DNA of 64,000 nt from positions 3,336,974 through 3,400,973 of the forward strand of contig CM055093.1 in NCBI GenBank assembly GCA_029204225.1. Reading direction: 5' to 3'. Each line of letters begins with the position of its first letter. Positions within the stretch are counted from its first letter, which is position 1. Under the pieces are notes generated by a model. The model had not been told where the DNA came from, did not search any database, and saw only the letters and a list, made by a program, of their open reading frames with translations. Source of the stretch: Diphasiastrum complanatum (lineage: Eukaryota > Streptophyta > Lycopodiopsida > Lycopodiales > Lycopodiaceae). A program made the position numbers and the translations under genes. Shown piece after piece: positions 11,572 to 23,800 of this stretch.

Positions 11572-11870
11572 TAAGGCACCTTCAGCTTTTTCGCTGCCTT
11601 TAGTCTAAGACACCTTCGGCATTTTCTCTGCCTTTAGTCTAAGGCACTTTCGGCATTTTCGTTTTCTTTAATCTAAGGCACCTTCTGCTTTTTCGCTGCC
11701 TCTAATCTAAGGCACCTTCACCTTCTTCACTGCCTTTAGTCCAAAGCACTTTTCGGCTTTTTCATTTTTTTGCCTTCTTCGATGTCTTAAATCTAAGGGC
11801 GCCTTTAGAATTTACATACCTTAAGTCTAAGGGCACCTTCAAGAGCTTCAGCCTAAAGGGCACCTTTGGG
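11572..11870. repeat. 34 bp minisatellite, about 8 units
   Basis: Units begin (T/C)AA(G/A)RCAC at 11572, 11606, 11640, 11674, 11708 and 11742, an exact 34 bp step six times running. After an irregular 52 bp step further units follow at 11794, 11828 and 11854. A typical unit reads TAAGGCACCTTC-GCTTTTTCGCTGCCTTTAGTC in blocks. It lies just beyond the 3' end of the minus-strand copia remnant, so it may sit in that element's 3' LTR. Confidence 0.8.
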
Positions 11871-12188
11871 ATTTTTGGGTTTTTCGCGTATTTGCTACAT
11901 AGGCAGACCGATGTCGCCAACTTATTTTCAACCCTAAAAACAGCTGGAGAAACAAATATCCTAAGGGCGGTTACCAACTTTGTATAGATGCAAAACTGGA
12001 GTAAATGGCAGTTAAGGCATAAAATATTTTGCTCTCTCGACACTTGTAAATATATATACTAGCTTAAACAAGCTATGTAAGTGTTAATTGAATTTCTCTT
12101 TCAATCAGAGTTTTTCTGTAGCCAGTGTAATCATGCTCAACAAGCTGAAGTTATTACTTCAAGCCATTGTACTCACTGTTGATATTAA

Positions 12189-13435
12189 TCATAGTGCAAT
12201 TTTTGTCTCATTATTTTGTCGTTCATTTGCGCATTCTGTATGAATTTTTCTACTTGAATATTTCTGATTGTTGGACCAATATGTGAGGATTCCAGATCCT
12301 GTAGTAGCCTTATGAGCCAAATTATCTCCTTCATTGCTGATGTAGCTGCAACGTATTAGGATTCTATAAAAGACAACGAAATGCATTTCTGCTTTCTATT
12401 GTTATATGAAATGGATCCTCCCGCAAGAAAACGAATATATCCTGATGTGTATTTTCTGGTATCCACGTCTCTTACGCAGTTTGAATCTGAATAGGTGACT
12501 AAAGTGGGTGTAGCTTCTATATCACCATTGTAGCTCAAAGCATGGTGCTTCATAGCTTGAATGTACTTCAGTACTCTTTGTAGAGCCTTCCAATGTTGTA
12601 GGCCTGGATTGGACATATACTGAGATAATGTGCTCACCGTATATGCTAGATCAGGTCATGTGCAGATCATAGAATACATTATAGATCCTATGACTGATTA
12701 ATAAGGATACTTGCACATTTCTTGCTGATCTACTTGAGTTCTGGGGCACATGTCCTTAGACAACTTGGATACTGGATCCATGGGTGTGTCTATCGGTTTG
12801 CAGTCCTCCATGCCATATCTTTGAAGTACATTGGTTATATAGGACTCTTGACTTATAGCAATCCTTCTGCTTGCGCGATCTTTGTTGATCTCCATACCGA
12901 ATAGGTAATGAACTGGGCCTAAATCAGTCATCTCAAATTTTGATGAAAGCAAAGATTTGGTTTCTTGTAATAACTGATTTGAATTGCTGATAATTAAGGA
13001 ATCATCAACGTATAATGCTACTATAACATATCTTGACCCTTTATTCTTGAGATATACATTAGAGTCTGCAGAGCAAGAAGTAAAATTATGCTGCAACAAG
13101 AAGTAGTTGATTCTTTCATACCAGGCCCTGGGAGCTTGCTTGAGACCATATAATGTCTTATGCAATTTACATACCAAGTGCTCTTTGCCTTGAAGGATGT
13201 AACCCTCTATTTAATAAATGAATATGTCTTCTTGTATATATCCGTGAAGAATTGTTGTCTGGACGTCCAATTGGTGAATGTCCAGATCTTCTGCAGCAGC
13301 TATAGCCAACAAGGTGTGAATAGATTGATGCTTTACCATTGGATTGAAGGTGTCAGTGTAATCTATTCCATAAACTTGCTCAAATCCTTTAACCACTAAT
13401 CGAGTTATTCATTTGGATACTGATCCGTCTGGATC
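12189..13435 (-). pseudogene. Ty1/copia reverse transcriptase-RNase H remnant
   Basis: Read on the minus strand from 13435: DPDGSVSK, then VKGFEQVYGIDYTDTF, QLDVQTTILHGY, VCKLHKTLYGLKQAPRAWY, ALYVDDSLIIS (intact YVDD catalytic site), DLGPVHYLFGMEI, and the RNase H region (LVTYSDSN, KYTSGY). Frames change near 13190 and 12650, and stop codons interrupt the reading. Only RT and RNase H remain. Gag, protease and integrase are missing on the right, where unrelated repeats begin. Confidence 0.85.
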
Positions 13436-13487
13436 TTCACTTTTTAGTGATTTTTTAGCACTTAAACCCAATTTTTTGCTCATTGGA

Positions 13488-13850
13488 ATCAAACTAACTC
13501 TCGCAGGCTCTTCTGTATCCTTGTCTATGAGATGGAACTTCAAAATTCTCTACGAGAGTTCCAGCCCACTGGAACTGAAATTTTTGGTGTCTGTGAGGGT
13601 TCTCTGGTACTTTCCTGTCTTTTTTTCTCTGAAAACTCTCACAAAGGTGGTCAGACATCAAACTAACCCTCGTAGGTTTTTCTGTGTCCTGGTCTCACTG
13701 AGATGGAACTTCATAGGGGTCTGCAAGAATTCTGACAAAGATTTGATTTTTTTTGGATTTTTTCAAGGGTTTTTTGAATTTTTTATGATTTTTCTCTAAT
13801 TTTTGCAATCTGCTTGAAACTAACTCTTGCAGGCTTCTATGTAGGTCTAG
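13488..13850. repeat. imperfect tandem repeat, about 169 bp step
   Basis: A segment beginning ATCAAACTAACTCTCGCAGG and including GAGATGGAACTTCA starts at about 13488 and again at about 13657. A shorter third copy starts near 13812. This is leader-like sequence between the RT remnant and the PBS at 14166, and could belong to the internal part of the element whose LTR is 14185-15049. Confidence 0.6.
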
Positions 13851-14165
13851 GACAGTACCCTGGAGATACTACCAATCATGCAAGGGCTAATTCACACTGG
13901 TTTTGGAGATATTAAAATCTAATGAGATTTTAGGCTCCTTTTCCCTCCAAAATACAAATTGGTATATTTTTTGGGTTTTTTGGCTGGTTGGTTTGGGTTT
14001 CAAGCCCTTAGAGGCTGTTCAGGGCCTCCTCTACCCTCTCACACCTCCTCCGCTAGCTGCGAACAGTCCAAACACAAAAAAAAAAAACAGAAAACTAACT
14101 CTAAACTCCCAAAAATCTACCTAAAACTACTCTAAAAAGCAACTACACTAGTTAGTGGAAACCTA

Positions 14166-14183
14166 TCCCCGACAACGGCGCCA
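14166..14183 (-). other. primer-binding site, Asp/Athila type
   Basis: The minus strand reads TGGCGCCGTTGTCGGGGA, one base from the Athila/Tat-type site TGGCGCCGTTGCCGGGGA. It lies one base inside the LTR that ends at 14185, so it marks a minus-strand Ty3/gypsy-type element. Confidence 0.8.
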
Positions 14184-14184
14184 C

Positions 14185-14407
14185 TGTAGGATCTTCGATC
14201 CAACGTTGTAATAGCCCTCCCGTCTGTCAACAAGGGTTAGTTCACTGGATAGGCACCTAACTATGCATAGATGCTACTTTTAGTTAGTTTTCTACTTTTT
14301 GTCTAACTCTACCTCCCCTAACACTACTCACACTAACTCTACTCCCCTAACTAACTTCATCATGATTGTTGGTGAAGAAAAAGGATAGAATAAAAGAGGA
14401 AGAAAAA

Positions 14408-14492
<85 letters not shown>

Positions 14493-15049
14493 GATAGAGG
14501 TTAGCTCAAATGCTCAATTTTACTACTTATAGAAAAACCTTAGCTAGCATAAACAAAAAGCATGGGAAATGGAAATAACAAGCAAACCACAACAATAGCA
14601 TAAGCAAGAGTGATTAACAAATGAGGATGCTTGAGCTCTCAAAATGATAAAGTCTCCTCCTCTCTATTAAGCATGGAAATAGAGTACAAATGGTGCCTTT
14701 TTATAAAATGGGGAAGGCCCTTGCCCCAAAATCCTATTGGCTAATATTTACATTGATCCTATCCATTCATCTTGGACCCAACTTGATCCAAGGGTCCACA
14801 AAAAGTACATTGAAATTCACAAGATTCACGTGAGTCCCAATTTGGATCCAACTCTAAAAAGTAATTTCTAAGTTTAAAAATGACTTTGGGCCTCTAGTTT
14901 TATTTTGATTCAAAGGCCCAAGTCTATTTTATTTTATTTACAACTTAAGCTTGCGCGCTTATTGGGCCATGGGCTTATGCGCGCAGGATGCCATGCCCTC
15001 GCAACACATTTTATTAGTTATTTACAATTTGTTGGGAATACCCCCAACA
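14185..15049 (-). mobile_element. 865 bp 5' LTR of a Ty3/gypsy-type element, (CT)n in its leader
   Basis: On the minus strand it begins TGTTGGGGGTATTCC (15049) and ends ATCCTACA (14185), one base before the PBS. A TATA box TTTTATAAAAAGG lies near 14705 and is followed by a long CT tract (AG on the plus strand). Related LTRs lie at 20149-20531, 58904-59411 (both minus) and 63379 to the window end (plus). All share the TATA, the downstream ACCATTTGTACTC-like block or its remnant, and the AAGCCCA...GCGC region. No coding or 3' LTR for this copy was found. Confidence 0.75.
14413..14488. repeat. (AG)38 microsatellite
   Basis: An uninterrupted dinucleotide run inside the LTR, downstream of its TATA box. 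On the LTR sense strand it is a CT tract. Confidence 0.95.
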
Positions 15050-15735
15050 TATATGATCACTCAGTGCATTTTTTAGAGAAACCGTGTTGTCGTGGGAGCC
15101 CTAGTCATGAATGCCAAAAAAGTCAACCACAAAATAAAAAACTGAGAAAGAAAAGTTTTGAGTAAAAACGGGACCAAGAAATATGGATATAGTGTCAAGG
15201 AATCACATAAATCCTAACGGCAAAGTTAGGGCAATTTATGGGCAATTAACGAAATGTGCAGGCCAAGTGGTTACCCAACAGACCAAAAACCCATACAAAT
15301 GAGCAGTAGGCGCACGACCCTTGAAAAAACGAAGAAAGGCCAAAAACGAAGGTACTTAAAGAAAAATGAAGGCCACCTACTAAAAATAGAAGTTGAAAAA
15401 GGGCCTCACCCAAAATTTGGATAATAAATGCCAAACCACCTTGGAGGCTTAAAAATTTGAGAGGTACACCCACTAGTCATTGACATTTTGGGCTTCTAGG
15501 GTGTACAAAAGGGAAAACTTGAATGGCCTCCCTAGCCTTTGACAAAAATGGCATCTTGGCTAGTTTTGGAAGAGAGCCTTGAATGCACCACTCCCCCACC
15601 CTCTCATGGAGGCCACGAGGTGTACTGATCAAATGGGTTGGGGACAAATGCCAAAGAGGGCCTGAAGGGCTTGAAGAATGGCAAGATGGCATTGTCAAGG
15701 GGATCCATTGGATTTTCCTATAAGAAGGAGCCAAA
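15050..15735 (+). mobile_element. LTR-like repeat, copy 1 (inverted copy at 38735-39418)
   Basis: This 686 bp segment matches the reverse complement of 38735-39418 throughout, with scattered substitutions. A TATA-like CCTATAAGAAGGAGCC near 15715 reads as CCTATAAAAAGGAGCC in the other copy, suggesting a U3-promoter region read on the plus strand here. Its left edge coincides exactly with the end of the LTR at 15049, so that LTR appears to have inserted into it. The minus strand is open in two pieces (15776-15477 and 15473-15246) that correspond to one 162-codon frame in the other copy. Confidence 0.65.
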
Positions 15736-15779
15736 TCCTTTTCAACTTGAAGATCTTTAATGAAGTTGCAATGCACTTT

Positions 15780-16735
15780 GCACTTCAGGCCCTTTTAATG
15801 AAATTTAAAATAGGCCTAGGGCAATCCAATGGTCCACTTTCATCCGACGACCCATATCCCTTGCATCTCCACCATCGATCTGCCTATTCCCAATCCAAAG
15901 ACATTTCTTGCTTCTGTGCGTCGAAACCAAGGCCTTGGAGAAACTAGGACCTGGCTACCTTCCAAAAAATCAGTCCAGCGCACTAAAGACTCCACGACTA
16001 CTTGCGGCCTCTTACTGGCTGATTGACATTCCCAGGGCACCCACAACTATGGCTTTACAACATCCAAATCCATTCAATATAGAGAGAAAACAACACTTTT
16101 TCATTTCCAATCCCTAGGCCAAGGTTTTTCTCGCAAGTTTTGATCTTGGCTAGCTGTCAACAGCTCTCTGATGGACCAATTTAGCTGCTCTAAGGTTGTA
16201 AGTTGTCCACAGCTTCAAACCGTTCTCAAAACAGTGATGAATTGATTGCGCACTAGCTGTAAACTCCAAGCAGCCTCTTTACGAAATTTCAGAATTCCGT
16301 TTGGCTAAAGTTCTGATTTAGCCGACAACTCCTGTCTCTGAATCCATTCACAATTCCGAGCTCCTTATGTCAGAAATTGTACACTAGTGCTTTACTTTTT
16401 GCTTTGTATCCGCCGTAAACCCCGAACTCTCAGAAAAACTATTCTCCCGAAGCTCTCTTCAAAAACTACATTGTACTGTGTACACTCCCTGTACGGCTCT
16501 GATACCAAGATAAAATTCGCTCTAAAGAAGATGACTCACATAGCCGCTGTATTTCTCAAAACCAAAATACATTGTCCATATAGTTTTTCACTTTGGTAAC
16601 CCATGCATGGCCCAGATTGTTGTTGACGAGACGCGTGTCCCATCGACTCGCCGTGTGGCGAGGCCAACTAATCTACTGATAGAACCCATAGTACAGTAAC
16701 AAAATAGCTCTACTTTAATTCTAACTCTTACAGTC
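15780..16735 (-). mobile_element. copia-type LTR/leader fragment, copy A (copy B at 51205-52577)
   Basis: A Met-type primer-binding site on the minus strand (TGGTATCAGAGC, 16507-16496) divides it. To the right lies an LTR-like part ending near CTACTTTAATTCTAACT; to the left lies leader sequence without coding. The same arrangement, including CGACTC(G/A)CC(G/T)TGTGGCG and GGCTAA(A/G)GTTCTGATT, occurs at 51.2-52.6 kb. No protein domain is present in either copy, so the family may be non-autonomous. Confidence 0.6.
16496..16507 (-). other. primer-binding site, initiator-Met type
   Basis: The minus strand reads TGGTATCAGAGC, the standard plant copia primer-binding sequence. It supports the minus orientation of copy A. 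Confidence 0.8.
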
Positions 16736-17005
16736 CGATAAAATTTGTTTCAAGAGTCTAAAATTATCTGTCTGATGTTTTGATACTTAATGTTTGGCCA
16801 CATAATCAGATCGAACGTGATTTCTACTACTAATATTCTGTTTGAGACTGATATACGTAGTCATGCTTGAGGAAAGAGTGATATAGCTTATTCCGTTGTA
16901 GACAAATATTTTCCATTCGAGTTTGTTTCTTTTTTAGTTTGCTTTTTTTTGTGTTCGTTTCTTTTCAAGTTATCTTTCTTGCACCCCTTCTTTCCAACAT
17001 ATCTT

Positions 17006-17395
17006 TCATATGAAAGTGGTCAGATCGTTGTCGTCCCATTGTAGGTAAGTCAATTGGTCCTCCAAGAACACGATTTGATTTCGTGATCGAGTCTCATTCT
17101 TGGTTTGAAATTCTTCCCACAACTCTTTCGAGTTCGAAGTCGAAAAAAGGTCTAGCATTATGCTGTCATTCACTAAAGATGCAATAATTGCTATGGCTTT
17201 GTCATTTTTCTCTCTCCATTCACGAAGTTCTTTGTCAAGAGTAAATGGCTTCTCTTTTGTTGAATCTACCCATTGCCAAAGACCTTCGCCCTTTAAATGT
17301 ATGAGTGAAGTCTTAAATTCCAGACTAAATAATTCGAACCTTCTGTATCCAAGATTGGATTTGTTTTTAGACTGAATGCTACTGATCGAAGACAT
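17006..17395 (-). pseudogene. Ty1/copia gag (UBN2-like) fragment
   Basis: The minus strand is open for 129 codons from an ATG at 17395. Its second half reads ELWEEFQTKNETRS, then NQIVFLEDQLTYLQW and DDNDLTTFI, matching the helical pattern (LW-x-x-L/F ... FL-x-x-QL-x-x-L-x-M ... FI) of copia gag proteins. A Met-PBS-like CCTTATCAAGAGC lies on the minus strand at 17423-17411, 16 bases upstream of the ATG. No zinc knuckle or pol follows, so this is the truncated 5' end of an element. Confidence 0.7.
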
Positions 17396-17423
17396 CTAAT
17401 CTTCTGAATAAGCTCTTGATAAG

Positions 17424-18540
17424 GGTGATATGATAACACTGAGGATTGCTTTGAATACCTCTATAGGAAAATACTGGAAATTTTCCTTCAAGAATGCGAT
17501 GAAAGTTCGAATAAATTAAACGAATATCAACATCTCCAATCGTGTCTAACTCTGGTCTATGTAATAATAGAGCAGGTTCTAGTTTAATTGAATAAAGCGT
17601 GTGGATTTAAGCATATGTATGGGTGTGATAGAGAATTTTAGATAATCAGAACAATTGTGATGTTTGATCTTTTATTCTACTAGAAATAAGTAAGAAACAC
17701 CAATGAAGAAGAATCATCTATTGACAACTTTGATCAATCGAATATTTATAGTTCTGATTCTGATTCTTATACATACATCTCTTGCTTCTCCTTTCTACCT
17801 TGTGTTTACAATGTATAAGTGTACATGTATTTATATTGTTGCAAGATAGGTCTTTTGGCCTTCTTCCTTCTATAACAGTCGATCTAACTGTTAAGATGAT
17901 TGATATACAATAACATTTTGTTTTCAGAGTTCATTTATCTTTCGAGTTTGTTTATCTTTCGAGTTCATTTATTTTTTGAACAAGAATAAAGTTCGAACAA
18001 GAATAACAAATATTTCAAATTCGGTTTCTCAACCTTTGTCGATTAAACTGTTCACTTTGTTAGTAGAATTGAGACTCGTCGTCGAGATGTTCTACATATG
18101 CAAATTGTGTTTTGCTTGTATATTGACATTGAATAATTTTTATATTCAACTCATTTCAGGTTGAATGATTTTGGAGTTGTGAAGACTGATCTTAAAGATC
18201 AGTTGTAAAATGTTTGTCGTGTTGCTGAGTGTAATATCGATTATTTTCAAAACAAATTCTCAGTAGAAAAGTTGAGAGAAGTTGAGAGAATACGAAGCCT
18301 TGAGACTAAAACACCATGCACGGCCATGTGGTACCCCTTCACCAGATACGTGTTGGCTCGAGTTCTATTTGAGGTAAACTACACCTTTGACATATTGTTT
18401 GTGGCATTAAAATGTACTTATATAACTGGGAATACATAACGTCTTTTTGAGTTAATTTTTTAAAAGCGTTTTCTCTTTTTGTGTATTGCCAGACTGATAT
18501 TAACAAAGAGTTGGAAGGATAGTAGAATAAAGATTAATAT
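17424..18540 (-). other. probable LTR of the gag fragment, otherwise nothing recognised
   Basis: It sits where the 5' LTR of the minus-strand gag fragment should be. It contains repeated TTTATCTTTCGAGTT motifs near 17935-17975, which also occur in altered form near 16915-16925. LTR ends could not be fixed. Confidence 0.3.
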
Positions 18541-18544
18541 GTCA

Positions 18545-18900
18545 ACAAGTCTACAACAAGCACCATTGCACTGATCAATAACCATCTCCAGCTCATCAAT
18601 AAAATGCCTTGAAGAGAGTAGGTGAAAGGGAGCAACCTTGCTTCACCCTATGGTACTCAATATCTGCTCAGAAATACTTGAGTCACCTCTGAAACATCTT
18701 TTTGGGCGTAGTGAATGCAAGTTTTGGGCAAGATATGTTCAAGAAAGCTGTCAATATGGGACCACAAGGCCCAGGAGTCTCTTTTGGCTTGGAGAAACTA
18801 CATGTTTTGAGATGCTCTACTATAAAGAACGAGATCAAAAATTGATGGTTGAGCATTCGTCTTGGAGCCATGCATGCACAATTTGGGGTGCCGGGTAGTG
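18545..18900 (-). pseudogene. non-LTR (LINE) reverse transcriptase fragment
   Basis: On the minus strand near 18665-18560 the reading is IEYHRVKQGCSLSPTLFKAF and, after a one-base shift, IDELEMVIDQCNGACC. The pattern VKQGC-x-LSPTLF ... IDELE is a hallmark of LINE-type reverse transcriptases, covering motif B and the block after it. The preceding stretch (18900-18680) is open but diverged, with stops just before the motif. Endonuclease and C-terminal domains were not found. Confidence 0.6.
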
Positions 18901-18904
18901 ACAA

Positions 18905-20148
18905 AGACTATAGAGTCTGAGTAGCTAAGGAGACTTGGAATATTTGGTAGAAAAATCCAATGCTACTATGCAAGAGTGCTTGTCAATAGGTACACATCAT
19001 TCTCATTGCAACATATTTTAGAAACAATTTTAATTGGAATTTCATATATATTCAAAAATGTGTTCTCTTTTAGCACTTTTGAAAATGTTAGCCTTGGTTT
19101 TCTTCATGAACAAAAAATTTATGCTTGCCAACTAGCAGCACCTTGACTGCATATAATATGAAGTTCAAAACAAAATATAGAAAACAAATATTTTCTATTG
19201 GTGTGATAAAACTATGGTAGAATATTTTTATGTCATGTCATATTGACTTCAAAATCTAGGTATATCAAAAATTACTTAGTTTCTCCTCAGTAGCAACTAA
19301 ATACGCTAGTTTGTTGTTGCAAGCACTTTTGGAAACTTGGACTTTCCAAGCACATTTGAAGTGCCCCTTAGTTCAAACACAAAAACGAATTTTCTAGGTG
19401 GTCTCTACCTTTATTGCTCATATGGCATTTATGTTTTGATGGTTGCTACTTTTTGGAGTGTGGTGTTTTCACATTAATTGGCATGCCTACTTTATACATA
19501 AACATTGGTCGTTTGATTGGAATGCACTAATGTATTGGTTCACAATGTGCTTTGGTCCCTTACTTCTACATTAACATTATAGCTTTGGAAATGAGGATAG
19601 GTGTAAGGTTACTGTTGGCTATTGATACTTCAAGGATATGGATCTCTAAAGGCACATGGTATCAATTCAACGCATATTCTTACATTTGCATATTAAAAAT
19701 TTTAGCCCAATTTACCACATTGCCAAAATATCCAACTATTAAGTAACTAAACTTGCAAAACTCGCAAAATATTTACTCGCACAATGTCTAAACTCACCAT
19801 GATGAGTCTACTTTGAGTCAGGCAAACCTAGAACCCTAATTTCCAGCCTTGTAGACCCAAAATAGCAAAAATCACTTAAACCACCCTACAGGCTTGTAGT
19901 TTTGACATCTAGATTCATCGTCTTTAAGCAATGATTTTTTAAACCTTCTTCATGTACCTAGTAGTTGCCATCACCGAGCCGTACAGGTACAACTATAGCT
20001 TGGCACATCTCATCCAAGAAGAGATCTCCAAGGATTTGTTATCCCCAAAAAAACAGAAAAAGTTGGCAATGAGTTAAGCGAAGGGCCTTGTCGATTTCTA
20101 GATAGCTTTCCCAACAGATCCTTGTTGTGTAATCTTTGTAGCATAAAG
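18905..20148. other. intergenic, nothing recognised
   Basis: AT-rich DNA with no supported gene, LTR end, PBS or RNA gene. Confidence 0.4.
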
Positions 20149-20531
<383 letters not shown>

Positions 20532-20668
20532 TGAAATGGAAAAATAATCCATCTTGACTTTAGGCTTGCTACAAACATCGTACCATGCAAGTATGTTGTT
20601 CCATAAATACAAAGTTTGGCCAAGATAGAACTCGAGCTATATGGATTTGAGATAGTCTCTCTATGCAA
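20532..20668 (+). mobile_element. 5' LTR start fragment of the plus-strand copia element
   Basis: This 137 bp piece matches 29309-29445 almost base for base (TTGAAATGGAAAAATAATCC start, then CCATGCAAGTATGTTGTTCC). It is the left end of the LTR whose right-hand copy follows the plus-strand copia pol. The remainder of the LTR is missing and minus-strand copia sequence takes over. Confidence 0.8.
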
Positions 20669-20882
20669 ATCTAAGATTAGAGTGATTAACCATCTACAAC
20701 TAACCAGAGAATTACAAGAGTGGCAGTTTAGCCACCACCTAGGGAGTATCTGCTGATGTCATGCCATCAGGTCAGATCTCTATACTTCTGGTCCTTGCGT
20801 GATCTCTGGTGGTACTCGGAGCGTGAGGACAGACCGGGTTTTGTTTCCACCCTTGGTTTCGTTTACCTCGTTCACCTTTCTC

Positions 20883-23800
20883 TCATATAGGATCGCAAGG
20901 GAATCTTGTTCGTGGATCATTCGTGTTCGCGAACCGCTGGTCTTCGTCTTTGTTGACTTTCGTGTTCACGAAAATCTTCGTGTTTCGTGTCTTCAGATGT
21001 TCAAGTTTGCGAACATGTTCGTTATCGTCTTCGTTGACTTTCATGTTCGCGAAACTCTTAGTGTTTCGTGTCTTTAGATGTTCGAGTTTGCAAACATGCT
21101 CATCAGGCGAGGGGTCGTAAGCTAGCAAGGCTTTGTATTCAGAAACACTTTGTTTCTTCAGCTCCCTCTCAAAGCATGGTAGCTTTATGATCCCGAGACT
21201 GCTCCTTTGCCTCTCAAAGAGTCCTTTGTCCAGAGCCTTTGTGAAGATGTCAACAACCATATCTTTCGTTCCGATGAAGGTGGTCTGCACCATCTTCTTC
21301 TCAATCAGATCCCTGATCAAGTGATACTTGATCGCAATGTGCTTCGTCCTGGAATGGAACACGGGATCCTTCGTGAGGTGTATTGAAGAGGTGTTGTCCA
21401 TCTGCAAGACCAGTGGCTCATTCCTTGTTTCGTCCAATTCGTCCAGGAACTGCCTTAGCCAAATTATCTTGTTGGCCATCTTTGTTGCTGCTACGTATTC
21501 TGCTTCGCAGGACGACTGGGCTACAATGGTTTGCTTCTTGTTGACCCAGAGAACTACTGCTCTTGATGCGATGGTGCATCCTCCTTAAATGCTTTTACAA
21601 TCGTCCCTGAGAGATGCCCAGATGGCGTCGCTGTAGGAAAGTATCCTGAGACCTGACCATGACAATAACACAAGTCATAATCCCTCATTAATTGAAGATA
21701 TTGCAAAATTCGTTTCACAATCTTCCAATGTGTCAAGCCTGGATTCGTACAAAATTGGCTCATCCTGAATATTGCATAAGCAATATCAAGACGTGTGTTG
21801 TCTACAAGGTACATCAGTGAATCTATCAGCCTTCTGTAGGGAGTGAGCTACATCTGTTCTCTTTCTTCCTCAGTCTTTGGACAGTCGCCATTTGTTAGCA
21901 CCGTTCCTGCGAGCATTGGAGTGTTTTCTCCTTTGCAGTTCAGCATCCCAAAGTCCTCTAGGATCTTCTGGGTGTATCTGGAGTGGTGAAGGTATAACTT
22001 GCCTCCCTCATAGTCCCTTTCAATTTGTAAGCCTAGGTAGCACCTGGCTTCTCCCAGATCCACTATCTCGAAATGTTTCAAGATGTATGTCTTTACTTCA
22101 GCAATTAGCCGCTCACTCCTGCAAAGTATCAAAGTGTCGTCCACATATATAGCCACTATGATGATCTGCCCATCTGTAACTCTGACATACACATTGGAGT
22201 CAGCCAACAGAGGCTTGAATCCCAATGATTTCAGGGCCTGATCCTTCTTCTTATACCATTGTCGGGCTGATTGCTTCAGACCATAGATGCTTCTATGCAT
22301 TCTGCATACATAGTTAGGAAGTGAATTTGAGACAAATCCTGGGAGTTGATCCATGTAGACTTCTTCATCTAATTTTCCATGCAAGAAGGCTGTCTTCTCG
22401 TCCACAATGTGGATCCTGAGGTCCTAAGTTGTTGCATATGCGAACAACAGTCGGAGGGATGAATGTTTGACAACAAGAGAGAAGGTTTTAGAATAGTCAA
22501 TACTGTATCTCTGAGAGAAACCCTTCACTACTAGTCTTGCCTTGTATTTCGTCACACTCCCGTCTGGTCCATATTTGAGTTTGAAAACCCATTTTCATTT
22601 GACAGTCTTGTGCTTATGAGGTAATGGCTCCAACGTCCATACCTGGTTCTTCCTCATGGACTCCATCTCTTTGTTCATGGCTTGGATCCATTTGTCCTTT
22701 TCTGGAACTTCAATCGCCTCCTCAAATGTCTGTGGTTCACCATTGAACCTGTAGAATTCTTCTGATGTGAAAGCTGAGTTGTCTGGCACAAATCTTGTTG
22801 GCACTCTTTTTGGTCTTGTTGACCTTCTGGGAGATCCTCCCGAAATAGCTATACCTTTGCCCTTGTCTGCTCTGCTCAGTCCAGAACCATCTTGGTTTAC
22901 AGGAACTACGGTGGCATGTTGTCTCTCGATTCTTTCTTCGTCTGGTTCGTCGTTCGAATGGGAGACGACTCAAAAATCTTCATTTTCGTGTTCGTCCTCT
23001 ACTCCCTCTGACGTTGGCGGCAGGTCATAATACTGTCTTTCTAGAACTTCATAGCTAACAGGGTCTTTGTTGGCCATTGTCCTGCTCTCATCGAATTTGA
23101 CATCCCTCACTGTTTTCACAGTGTTCGTGTCTGGCATGTAGATTCTGTAGTATGACGAATTATTGTCATAACCTACCAGAAATCCTTGCTCGACTTTCTC
23201 ATCAAGCTTCTTACGAAGCTTATCAGGAATATGTGCATATGCTGCATAGCCAAATATTCTGACATGAGACAGGTTGGGCTTTCTACCCCACCATAGCTCA
23301 TGTGGTGTCGTGTGAGGAATACCAGATTTACCTGTCCTGTTCTGGATGTATGCGGCTGTAGCTACTGCTTCAGTCCACAGTGCCCTTGGAGCCTTCGAAT
23401 AGGCCATCATGCATCTGGCTGCTTCCATTAGGGTCCTGTTCTTTTGTTCAGCAACATCATTGTGCTGCAGTGTGTAGGCTGCAGTTCTTCTGTGAATGAT
23501 GCCACGATCATTGCAAAAGTCGATAAAGCGATTTGAAATATATTCGCCACCTCGATCTATTCTGATTTGCTTCACCTTGCTGCCTGTGCATCTCTCAGTC
23601 CAATTCACATATTCTGTGAATTTATCGAGTGCTTCAGATTTAGTCTGAATAAAATACACTCTGGCAAACTTGCTATAGTCATCAATGAAGACTATATAGT
23701 ATTTTGGACCTCCTACTGAGATCACATTGAATGGACCGCAGATGTCAGAGTGCACCAGCTCCAGAATCTTTGTCGTTCTTTAGGAGTCTTTGACAAATGG

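Noticed and set aside
11572..11870. Direct repeats of 34 bp as a CRISPR array
   Set aside because: The repeats abut with no unique spacers and degrade gradually; the window is plant DNA.
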